Positions 6,593 to 11,370 of a DNA stretch of 11,749 nt are shown piece by piece. Under the pieces are notes generated by a model. The model searched no databases. It worked only from the letters and a program-made list of their open reading frames with translations, and was not told the DNA's origin. Numbering within the stretch: position 1 is the stretch's first letter; each line of letters begins with the position of its first letter. The stretch comes from Nitrosopumilales archaeon CG_4_9_14_0_2_um_filter_34_16 (GTDB lineage: Archaea > Thermoproteota > Nitrososphaeria > Nitrososphaerales > Nitrosopumilaceae): assembly GCA_002788515.1 (NCBI GenBank), contig PFRJ01000131.1:1-11749 (forward strand), written 5' to 3'. The position numbers and the translations under genes were made by a program.

Positions 6593-6796
6593 ATGACTTT
6601 TTGTTGTAAAGGTTTATGCGATACCTTAGAGATAGATATTGTTCCTACAGGTTTACGATACAAATTTGGACACAAAAGATGTTCAACTTGTTCTATTTTT
6701 GTTAAAACTACAAATCTTGGATGTCCTTGCTGCGGTACACGTCTTAGAACAAAATCAAGAAGTAGAAAACATCTTAAAAAGATGATCATTCCTTAA
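6593..6796 (+). CDS. 67-residue Cys-rich zinc-ribbon protein
   Basis: The protein has an N-terminal CCKGLC cluster (C4, C5, C9), then a ribbon formed by C30-S-T-C33 and C44-P-C-C47, and a strongly basic tail (RLRTKSRSRKHLKK). I recall similar small proteins with CCKG, YxxGHKRC, CPCCGxRLRTK blocks as a recurring thaumarchaeal family of unknown function, but could not check this. The basic end suggests nucleic-acid binding. It follows the 34-residue gene by 2 bases. Its TAA stop at 6794-6796 lies inside operator copy 3. Confidence 0.8.
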   Translation: MTFCCKGLCDTLEIDIVPTGLRYKFGHKRCSTCSIFVKTTNLGCPCCGTRLRTKSRSRKHLKKMIIP

Positions 6797-6805
6797 CATT
6801 GTTAA
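6793..6805. promoter_or_regulatory. Palindromic operator copy 3 (TTAACATTGTTAA)
   Basis: The core extends to a perfect-arm 15-mer, CTTAACATTGTTAAG. It overlaps the stop codon of the zinc-ribbon gene. It lies 37 bases before ATG 6843, the start of a very short plus-strand ORF, so it may drive a peptide or an RNA antisense to the minus-strand ORF at 6829-6963. Confidence 0.65.
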
Positions 6806-6828
6806 GCATATTCTAAATACTATTTTTT

Positions 6829-6963
6829 TCAACATACAATTAATGCAGAAGCAAATATCATTCCAAAAGGAAGCGACACTGACTCCATATTGTAGTGTCC
6901 TAGTTTTCGTTTCATGCCATTAGACACTTGGTAATTTCCTAATTTTGCTTCTGCATTTCTCAT
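6829..6963 (-). CDS. 44-residue peptide with hydrophobic C-terminus
   Basis: The ORF starts with ATG at 6961-6963 and ends with TGA at 6829-6831. The first half is basic and polar (KLGNYQVSNGMKRKLGHY), the second is hydrophobic (LPFGMIFASALIVC), so the peptide may be membrane-associated by its C-terminus. Composition is protein-like and I judge this strand more likely to be coding than the antisense 26-codon ORF. Operator copy 4 is only 18 bases before its start, overlapping the expected TATA position, so binding there could repress it. I recognise no family with certainty. Confidence 0.45.
   Translation of the reverse strand: MRNAEAKLGNYQVSNGMKRKLGHYNMESVSLPFGMIFASALIVC
6843..6923 (+). other. 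26-codon ORF downstream of operator copy 3
   Basis: ATG at 6843 opens a 26-codon ORF, fully antisense to the 44-residue minus-strand ORF. The only support is that its start lies 37 bases after a palindrome copy, the spacing seen at the other copies. An antisense RNA from this promoter is an equally good reading. Confidence 0.25.
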
Positions 6964-6981
6964 CTAAATATGAAACAGGGG

Positions 6982-6994
6982 TTAACATTGTTAA
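6982..6994. promoter_or_regulatory. Palindromic operator copy 4 (TTAACATTGTTAA)
   Basis: The core extends to GTTAACATTGTTAAC, a perfect-arm 15-mer. It lies 38 bases before the TTG start of the DUF1059 gene at 7033, upstream of TATA-like sequence at 7001-7017, and 18 bases before the divergent ATG at 6963. Confidence 0.75.
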
Positions 6995-7000
6995 CTGAAG

Positions 7001-7017
7001 TATATTACATATAAAAT
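7001..7017 (+). promoter_or_regulatory. TATA-like region for the DUF1059-DUF106 operon
   Basis: TATATTACATATAAAAT lies 16-32 bases before the TTG start at 7033, immediately after operator copy 4. CATATAAAA is the best-placed box. Confidence 0.5.
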
Positions 7018-7032
7018 CAGAAAAAACTCTAA

Positions 7033-7203
7033 TTGATAAAACTAAAATGTATTGACTATGGATTTGAGTGCGATTTTGTATCTGAAGGGGAAATAGAATC
7101 AGTATTGGAGGAATTTGGGAGACATACTAATGAAGAGCATGGGATAGATTATTCAAAAGAAGTACTAATGCAGATAATTTTGCGCAAAACTACCCACACA
7201 TAG
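7033..7203 (+). CDS. DUF1059 family small protein
   Basis: This 56-residue protein starts with TTG at 7033 and matches the DUF1059 pattern: an N-terminal strand with KCIDYGFECDFVSEG (C6, C13), a helix ESVLEEFGRHTNEEHGID, then a C-terminal helix ending IILRK. Family members are small alpha-beta proteins of unknown function found in archaea and bacteria. The two Cys could bind metal or form a disulfide. No ATG start is available, so it escapes ATG-only gene finding; the family match begins within three residues of the TTG. It lies 18 bases before the DUF106 gene and probably shares its transcript, under operator copy 4. Confidence 0.8.
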   Translation: MIKLKCIDYGFECDFVSEGEIESVLEEFGRHTNEEHGIDYSKEVLMQIILRKTTHT

Positions 7204-7221
7204 CCTCTGGAACGAGTATTC

Positions 7222-7878
7222 ATGATTGAAATTTTAGACTATAATTTTATCATGTTTTTTCTTGATAACATGTTTCTTCAAGGTAATGATGGTGGGATTT
7301 TTTCATTTATGAGTCAAGGCAGACAAGCATTAGGAAGTGATGATCCCATAGTCAAGGGCATAATTCTATCACTATTTGGGGTTACTGGGTTTGGCATAAT
7401 TCTTAACATTTTCAATTCTCTAGTTAGAAAGAAAATGGTTGATCAAGACAAACTAAAACGAATTATGAAAGAAACCAAAGAATGGCAAAAAGAGAGAATG
7501 TCTGCGATGAGGGCAAAAGATCAAGCAAAAATTGCGGAACTAGGTAAAAAATCATCATACATGAACAAAATGTCAATGGAGATGATGCAGATGAATATGC
7601 GTCCAATGATGATTACTTTTGTTCCTTTAATTTTGATATTTTATCTTGTATTGCCACAACTATTTGCATACACTGTAGCTTTCTCTCCAATCTCATTAAA
7701 TGTAATTCCTGGAAATATATTCCAACTAACATGCACTGCAGAACAGGCGTTAGATATTGAACATATTTGTTTTGGAAAAGAAAATGCACTATACCTTTGG
7801 GCTTGGTATTTTTTATCATCTATTTCTTTTAGTGGGATAATTATGAAACTAACAAAGACTTCTATGAATTTGTCCTAG
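7222..7878 (+). CDS. DUF106 / EMC3-TMCO1 family membrane protein (Oxa1 superfamily)
   Basis: This 218-residue protein has the DUF106 layout: a first membrane span (about 45-67), a cytosolic charged coiled coil (about 68-125, Lys/Glu/Met-rich), a second span (about 128-154) and a third near the C-terminus (about 188-209). Archaeal DUF106 proteins are relatives of YidC/Oxa1, Get1 and EMC3 and are thought to help insert membrane proteins. The coiled-coil end is Met-rich (YMNKMSMEMMQMNMRPMM). The start is ATG at 7222, with Met11 as an alternative. The usual archaeal copy is near secY; this one pairs with DUF1059, so it may be a second paralogue with a special client. Its stop shares bases with the convergent 29-residue gene. 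Confidence 0.82.
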   Translation: MIEILDYNFIMFFLDNMFLQGNDGGIFSFMSQGRQALGSDDPIVKGIILSLFGVTGFGIILNIFNSLVRKKMVDQDKLKRIMKETKEWQKERMSAMRAKDQAKIAELGKKSSYMNKMSMEMMQMNMRPMMITFVPLILIFYLVLPQLFAYTVAFSPISLNVIPGNIFQLTCTAEQALDIEHICFGKENALYLWAWYFLSSISFSGIIMKLTKTSMNLS

Positions 7879-7964
7879 TGCTCTAATTGATTAGAACACT
7901 CTGTTGAACAAACATCATCACACCAATGCTCAAATTCTTTTCCACATACAACACATGTTTTCAT
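7875..7964 (-). CDS. 29-residue Cys-rich metal-binding peptide
   Basis: The ORF starts with ATG at 7962-7964 and ends with TAG at 7875-7877, sharing CTAG with the stop of the convergent DUF106 gene. The peptide has C4-V-V-C7, then C15, C19 and C23 (HWCDDVCSTEC), enough ligands for one zinc or another soft metal. It starts 6 bases after the stop of the C2H2 gene, so the two form an operon. It resembles a minimal zinc knuckle. Its short length lowers confidence, but five Cys in 29 residues is unlikely by chance. Confidence 0.6.
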   Translation of the reverse strand: MKTCVVCGKEFEHWCDDVCSTECSNQLEH

Positions 7965-7970
7965 TTGGCA

Positions 7971-8126
7971 TTACTCCGAATTTCTAAATGTCCATTTTAA
8001 TTCACCGTGCTTTCTTACAAATTCTTGAGGAGATACTTTTTCATGGTTATTTTTAATGTGGTACATGTAATCTCCTAGTGAGACAAATTCATGATTACAT
8101 AGAGGACAAATTTTACTAAACACCAT
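7971..8126 (-). CDS. 51-residue C2H2 zinc-finger microprotein
   Basis: One C2H2 finger fills the N-terminal half: C7-P-L-C10, twelve residues, H23, four residues, H28, the same spacing as the finger at 5351-5524. The remainder is a basic, helical tail (QEFVRKHGELKWTFRNSE). The ATG at 8124-8126 lies exactly 35 bases from operator copy 5, with the same GSAACTGCT element between. This supports the start and suggests the two C2H2 genes are co-regulated paralogues in promoter design. It probably binds DNA or a partner protein; no target can be named. Confidence 0.75.
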   Translation of the reverse strand: MVFSKICPLCNHEFVSLGDYMYHIKNNHEKVSPQEFVRKHGELKWTFRNSE

Positions 8127-8161
8127 ACAAGATATTAACATTATTTCCTTTTAGCAGTTCC

Positions 8162-8174
8162 TTAACAATGTTAA
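8162..8174. promoter_or_regulatory. Palindromic operator copy 5 (TTAACAATGTTAA)
   Basis: The palindrome is centred between divergent genes, exactly 35 bases from the C2H2 ATG at 8126 and exactly 35 bases from the cupredoxin TTG at 8210. The nine bases to its left (AGCAGTTCC) nearly match those of copy 1 (AGCAGTTGC). Confidence 0.78.
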
Positions 8175-8180
8175 TTATTG

Positions 8181-8188
8181 TATATATG
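8181..8188 (+). promoter_or_regulatory. TATA box for the cupredoxin gene
   Basis: TATATATG lies 22-29 bases before the TTG start at 8210, just after operator copy 5, as expected for a leaderless archaeal transcript. Confidence 0.55.
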
Positions 8189-8209
8189 CAGGAAAATTAT
8201 TTCTAAATA

Positions 8210-8698
8210 TTGAACAAGATAAAGAAAAAGCCCTCTAGATTATCACGAGCAAATATAATTTCAATCAGTGTCGTTACAGGAGTTATTATTCTCATAGGAA
8301 GCATTGCGTTGAATTCTTTTCATCCCGTTAATTCAGATAGTTTTGTTTTTGCTCCTACTACAAACATATTCCTAAAGGGAGTACAAGATTCCCAAGGCTC
8401 TTATCATTACCAACATGCTAAAGGTGGTAAATCCACGCCCTCTACAACAGGAACCTCTCCGCCAATTAAGGTATCAAAAGGGAATCTTGTTCAGATTCAT
8501 TTGATTAATGAAGATAGAAATGAATCAAACAATCCTTCAAAACACAATCTCAACATTGATGAGTTTAATGTACATATCAAAGATCTTGGTTATTTTCAAA
8601 GCGAATCAATCACGTTTTTGGCTGACAAAACAGGTACTTTTGATTACTATTGCTCAATTCATTTGGACATGAAGGGAACAATCACTGTAACTGAATAA
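8210..8698 (+). CDS. Membrane-anchored type 1 copper protein (cupredoxin)
   Basis: This 162-residue protein starts with TTG at 8210. A basic N-terminus (KIKKKPSR) and a membrane span at about residues 15-34 anchor a cupredoxin domain outside the membrane. The copper ligands are visible: H112 in PSKHNLNIDEF, then C148, H151 and M154 in YYCSIHLDMKG. The C-x2-H-x2-M loop spacing equals that of amicyanin and is shorter than that of plastocyanin or azurin. Such proteins carry electrons in thaumarchaeal respiration and ammonia oxidation, which is the likely role. A Gly/Ser/Thr-rich insert with His lies at about residues 61-85. The TTG start is supported by the anchor and the 35-base operator spacing. 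A 31-residue membrane peptide follows 15 bases later. Confidence 0.85.
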   Translation: MNKIKKKPSRLSRANIISISVVTGVIILIGSIALNSFHPVNSDSFVFAPTTNIFLKGVQDSQGSYHYQHAKGGKSTPSTTGTSPPIKVSKGNLVQIHLINEDRNESNNPSKHNLNIDEFNVHIKDLGYFQSESITFLADKTGTFDYYCSIHLDMKGTITVTE

Positions 8699-8713
8699 AG
8701 ATTCGATTGAAAC

Positions 8714-8809
8714 ATGAAATGTTTTTCAAGAAAACATCTAATGTCTGTGGGTATTATTGCATGTACTATTGTTTTGATTGGATTCTTGATTATCTTTAGT
8801 TATCAATAG
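8714..8809 (+). CDS. 31-residue single-span membrane peptide
   Basis: The ORF starts with ATG at 8714, 15 bases after the cupredoxin stop. The peptide has a basic start (KCFSRKH) followed by one hydrophobic span at about residues 10-29, predicting N-terminus inside. Its position suggests co-transcription with the cupredoxin and possibly a role as a small partner subunit. No family is recognised, and support is limited to composition and operon position. Confidence 0.5.
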   Translation: MKCFSRKHLMSVGIIACTIVLIGFLIIFSYQ

Positions 8810-8900
8810 TTCTTACAATGTATAATGAGTGACGAATTTACTGGTCACTTTACATATACAAAATTAAACTTAAATGAGTCTTGCCTAGAGATTTGTTCGT

Positions 8901-8975
8901 GGGCTCGTAGCTCAGCTTGGCTGGAGCGTTCGACTGATAATCGAAAGGTCATGTGTTCGAATCACATCGGGCCCA
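8901..8975 (+). tRNA. tRNA-Ile(GAT)
   Basis: A 75-base cloverleaf folds cleanly. The acceptor GGGCTCG pairs with CGGGCCC with one wobble. The D arm is GCTC/GAGC. The anticodon stem TTCGA/TCGAA encloses loop CTGATAA, giving anticodon GAT. The T arm is ATGTG with loop TTCGAAT. Discriminator A, no encoded CCA, no intron. Confidence 0.95.
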
Positions 8976-8980
8976 TTTTT
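8976..8980 (+). terminator. Oligo-T terminator after tRNA-Ile
   Basis: Five T residues directly follow the discriminator base, a typical archaeal intrinsic termination signal. The convergent regulator gene ends 2 bases further on. Confidence 0.45.
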
Positions 8981-8981
8981 G

Positions 8982-9875
8982 TCATTTCAGGTTTTGTGAT
9001 ACAGTTTGAGACCATTGTAAAACTTCCTCAATCTTATCAGATGCCATGTCAGATTGAATTTTGGTCTTTTTAGATAATTTTCCACATAGAATTAATTTCA
9101 TGTTTTTACCAGATTTTTCTTTAATTGGGTTTATAGAATCTGCAAAAAAAACCAACCCCTCATCAGTTTGAGAAAATACAACTACTAGCAAAATGCCGGG
9201 TTTTTGTTTCCATATTTTCCCTAACAATTTTTGAAAATCAAGATCAAAAAGCACATTGATTGCAGAAGACATGTCACCTAAATGAGAAACCTTCCAACCA
9301 TTTGAATGATAAACAGCAGATGCAGCTTCGGAATTCAATCTGCTTTGTGCATCAGAGGCAATAACCACCACGTTCTTTTTTGGATCAGATACTACTTGGG
9401 ATTGATTAAAAATTTGAAGAGATTTTGAAATTGTTGTATTAAGAAGATTTTGCTCAGATGTGCCAATTTTGCCATCATCGTATAGTTTCTTTACATTTTC
9501 AATAGATGGTAAAATCACTTCAAGTACTAAGCGGTTGGTGGTTCCTCCAGAATGCAAGCAATTGCGAATTAATGAATAAACTCTATCTTCACTGTCTTTG
9601 AGTAAATATTCAAGATATTGCGGGGCAACTTTAAAGTAATCATCAGGGAAGGTAAAAGATTCTTGTCCTGGTTCTAAAAACCACAAAGTAACATTTCCAA
9701 TATTTTTTTGTCGAAGCAATCCTTCAGCTGCAAATACTTTGAGGTATTTTGCCATAGTAATTCTATTGATACCAATATTCCCAGAAATCTCAACCCCAGA
9801 CATGCCAGATACTACACCATCCAAAGTGGAGATTAGTTTTTGTCGAATCTCTTCAGTCGAGTATCCTTTACCCAT
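8982..9875 (-). CDS. Winged-helix regulator fused to B12-binding-like domain, His ligand missing
   Basis: The 297-residue protein has an N-terminal winged helix (about 5-68; recognition helix around INRITMAKYLKVFAAEG, residues 36-52). A helical region at about 85-158 (DSEDRVYSLIRNCLHSGG) resembles the cap module that precedes B12-binding domains, and residues 167-270 form a Rossmann-like fold like the B12-binding domain (VVVIASDAQS then GWKVSHLGDMSS). Light or B12-sensing regulators such as CarH share this cap-plus-fold order. The cobalamin signature DxHxxG is replaced by D175-A-Q-S-R-L, so the cobalt-binding His is absent. It may sense another ligand or bind B12 without His. The start is ATG at 9873-9875. 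DNA upstream of the start contains an insertion-sequence remnant. Confidence 0.75.
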   Translation of the reverse strand: MGKGYSTEEIRQKLISTLDGVVSGMSGVEISGNIGINRITMAKYLKVFAAEGLLRQKNIGNVTLWFLEPGQESFTFPDDYFKVAPQYLEYLLKDSEDRVYSLIRNCLHSGGTTNRLVLEVILPSIENVKKLYDDGKIGTSEQNLLNTTISKSLQIFNQSQVVSDPKKNVVVIASDAQSRLNSEAASAVYHSNGWKVSHLGDMSSAINVLFDLDFQKLLGKIWKQKPGILLVVVFSQTDEGLVFFADSINPIKEKSGKNMKLILCGKLSKKTKIQSDMASDKIEEVLQWSQTVSQNLK

Positions 9876-9902
9876 AATGCTCTTGAGTCAAGGTATTCTA
9901 TA

Positions 9903-10022
9903 AAGACTAATTTTCATTTCCGTTAGAGATTAGATAGAAAGACTCCTGTTGATCTTTGTGGGATTGAGATCAGAGGACAAGACAAATGGATAACCGTGAT
10001 TCAGAACGCAAGCAAACAGTAA
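9903..10022 (+). pseudogene. Transposase 3' remnant (DDE family), copy A
   Basis: From 9927 the frame encodes RLDRKTPVDLCGIEIRGQDK, then WITVIQNASKQ, and stops with TAA at 10020-10022. This aligns with the C-terminus of the transposase fragment at 11068-11274 (SLDGKTPSEACGIEIKGDNK, WITVIQNASKK). Weak similarity reaches back to about 9903 but includes a TAG at 9924-9926 and a lost codon, so the copy is dead. The catalytic domain is entirely missing; the left junction lies within 30 bases of the regulator start at 9875. Confidence 0.75.
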
Positions 10023-10045
10023 AGAAACTCACTATGTTGGGTTTT

Positions 10046-10054
10046 AAGATAACT
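10046..10054 (+). repeat. Possible insertion-sequence right end, copy A
   Basis: AAGATAACT begins 23 bases after the stop of transposase remnant A. AAAATAACT begins exactly 23 bases after the stop of fragment B. The shared position suggests part of the element's terminal repeat. Confidence 0.35.
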
Positions 10055-10128
10055 CTGATGGCTATTGATTATTTGATTTGAATATGATTAAAAATCATTA
10101 AAATAATTAACAAAATACCTGACTCTAA

Positions 10129-10488
10129 GTGACTTCAAAAAATCTTTTGTCATCAGTATTTCTTTTCTTTCTTGCTGGACTGTGTGAGATTGGTGGTGGC
10201 TATTTGGTTTGGTTATGGATACGTGATGATTTCAGTTGGATTTTAGGTGCTATTGGTGGCTTTATTTTATTTTTGTACGGAGTTGTTCCAACGTTTCAAA
10301 AAGCCAACTTTCACAGAATCTATGCTGCATATGGCGGCGTCTTTGTAGTGATGTCAATTTTATGGGGATGGCTTATTGATGGCACACCTCCTGATAGATA
10401 TGATGTAATTGGTACTATTGTCGCTGTAATTGGAGTTTTGATCATATACTATTATCCAAGAAAAGGAGAAAAGGTTTGGAAGTCATAG
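10129..10488 (+). CDS. UPF0060/YnfA family small membrane transporter-like protein, first of pair
   Basis: This 119-residue, four-span protein carries the UPF0060 signature: EIGGGYLVW (residues 20-28), FHRIYAAYGGVFVV (61-74) and a PDRYD motif (88-92). The family belongs to the small multidrug resistance-like superfamily and bacterial YnfA is linked to efflux of toxic cations. The start is GTG at 10129. Charges are strongly biased: seven Lys/Arg on the N-terminus/loop 2/C-terminus side against two in loops 1 and 3, predicting both ends inside. It overlaps the next gene by 13 bases. It lies 106 bases after a transposase remnant, with AT-rich promoter-like sequence between. Confidence 0.88.
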   Translation: MTSKNLLSSVFLFFLAGLCEIGGGYLVWLWIRDDFSWILGAIGGFILFLYGVVPTFQKANFHRIYAAYGGVFVVMSILWGWLIDGTPPDRYDVIGTIVAVIGVLIIYYYPRKGEKVWKS

Positions 10489-10805
10489 TCACAACACTTG
10501 CAGTTTTCTTTTTTGCCGCATTGTTAGAAATCGGAGGAGGGTACTTGGTTTGGAAATGGCTACGTGAACACAAAGGTAAAATGTTTGGTTTGATTGGAGG
10601 ATTGATTTTGTTTGCATATGGTATAGTTCCTACTTTACAACCTGCTGAATTTGGACGTGTATATGCCACTTATGGTGGAATCTTTGTTGTGTCATCCATA
10701 CTCTGGGGATATTGGATAGATAAGAAGAAGCCAGATAGGTTTGAGATAATAGGTTCGATTGTTGTTTTGGTTGGTGTTGCGATTATGTTTTATTTTCCAA
10801 GATAA
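10476..10805 (+). CDS. UPF0060/YnfA family small membrane transporter-like protein, second of pair
   Basis: This 109-residue paralogue has the same four spans and signatures: EIGGGYLVW (18-26), FGRVYATYGGIFVV (59-72) and PDRFE (86-90). It starts with TTG at 10476, inside the last codons of the first gene, in another frame; no better in-frame start lies between 10476 and the first membrane span. Charge bias is opposite to its partner: eight Lys/Arg in loops 1 and 3 (REHKGK, DKKKPDR) against two on the other side, predicting both ends outside. Together they look like an obligate antiparallel heterodimer, as known for paired SMR proteins such as EbrA/EbrB. Substrate unknown. Confidence 0.85.
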   Translation: MEVIVTTLAVFFFAALLEIGGGYLVWKWLREHKGKMFGLIGGLILFAYGIVPTLQPAEFGRVYATYGGIFVVSSILWGYWIDKKKPDRFEIIGSIVVLVGVAIMFYFPR

Positions 10806-10882
10806 TCATCAACCGATAGGCAACATCTAGAAATTTTCAACCGTCAACGCAATAATAGTACTCAAAGTGATTTCCATTTTTT

Positions 10883-11017
10883 CTAAATCAGTGTATTTAC
10901 CCAAAATACCATGGTAGTGATATAGATTGATGCTACTATGTATAATGGAATTTCACCCAAATTTGGTTTTGGGAATGAAAACTTGATTTTTGGTTTGTGA
11001 ATGAATTCCTGTCCCAT
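10883..11017 (-). CDS. 44-residue single-span membrane peptide
   Basis: The ORF starts with ATG at 11015-11017 and ends with TAG at 10883-10885. It has a basic, Pro-containing N-terminus (KPKIKFSFPKPNLG) and one hydrophobic span at about residues 23-42 (IPLYIVASIYITTMVFW), predicting N-terminus inside. AT-rich sequence (ATTTAAAAAGT on the minus strand) lies about 25-35 bases upstream as a possible TATA box. It is on the opposite strand to the YnfA pair and the transposase remnant between which it sits. It is protein-like in composition but I recognise no family. Confidence 0.6.
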   Translation of the reverse strand: MGQEFIHKPKIKFSFPKPNLGEIPLYIVASIYITTMVFWVNTLI

Positions 11018-11067
11018 ATGTACAGTTTATTTTGATACTTTTTAAATTTTAATAACTAATAAAAAAG

Positions 11068-11274
11068 ATGGATCCACCAAAAGGCAACAGAGAAAAGGTA
11101 ATGCGAGGGGTCAAGAAAAAAGACTCTCCTATCTTTGATGGTTATCAGATTTATCATAATTATTTCAGACCTCACATGAGTCTAGATGGAAAAACACCAT
11201 CTGAGGCATGTGGAATTGAAATCAAGGGAGACAATAAATGGATTACAGTTATTCAAAACGCAAGCAAAAAATAA
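11068..11274 (+). pseudogene. Transposase 3' fragment (DDE family), copy B
   Basis: The 68-codon reading frame encodes only the C-terminal end of a DDE-type insertion-sequence transposase. It has a basic REKVMRGVKKK helix, then GYQIYHNYFRPHMSLDGKTP (residues 25-44 region) and the tail WITVIQNASKK. The YHNYxRPHMxLxGKTPxE block is typical of IS6/IS240-like and related archaeal transposases. The two catalytic Asp regions are absent and the third acidic residue cannot be placed with certainty, so the fragment cannot transpose. It is better preserved than copy A at 9903-10022 and lies in the same orientation. Confidence 0.78.
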
Positions 11275-11297
11275 AAGAGATTTTGGAGTGGAGTTAC

Positions 11298-11306
11298 AAA
11301 ATAACT
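11298..11306 (+). repeat. Possible insertion-sequence right end, copy B
   Basis: AAAATAACT lies 23 bases after the stop of transposase fragment B, matching AAGATAACT at the same distance in copy A; GTT two bases before it is shared too. Confidence 0.35.
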
Positions 11307-11370
11307 TCAATCATCAAAATCATTATTTTATTATTTTAAAATTTAATAGAGAGCCATATTCTCATATTGT

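Noticed and set aside
8825..9073. 82-codon plus-strand ORF
   Set aside because: It runs through the tRNA-Ile and into the antisense of the regulator gene; the tRNA is certain.
10442..10669. 75-codon minus-strand ORF over the YnfA pair
   Set aside because: Antisense to strongly conserved UPF0060 motifs.
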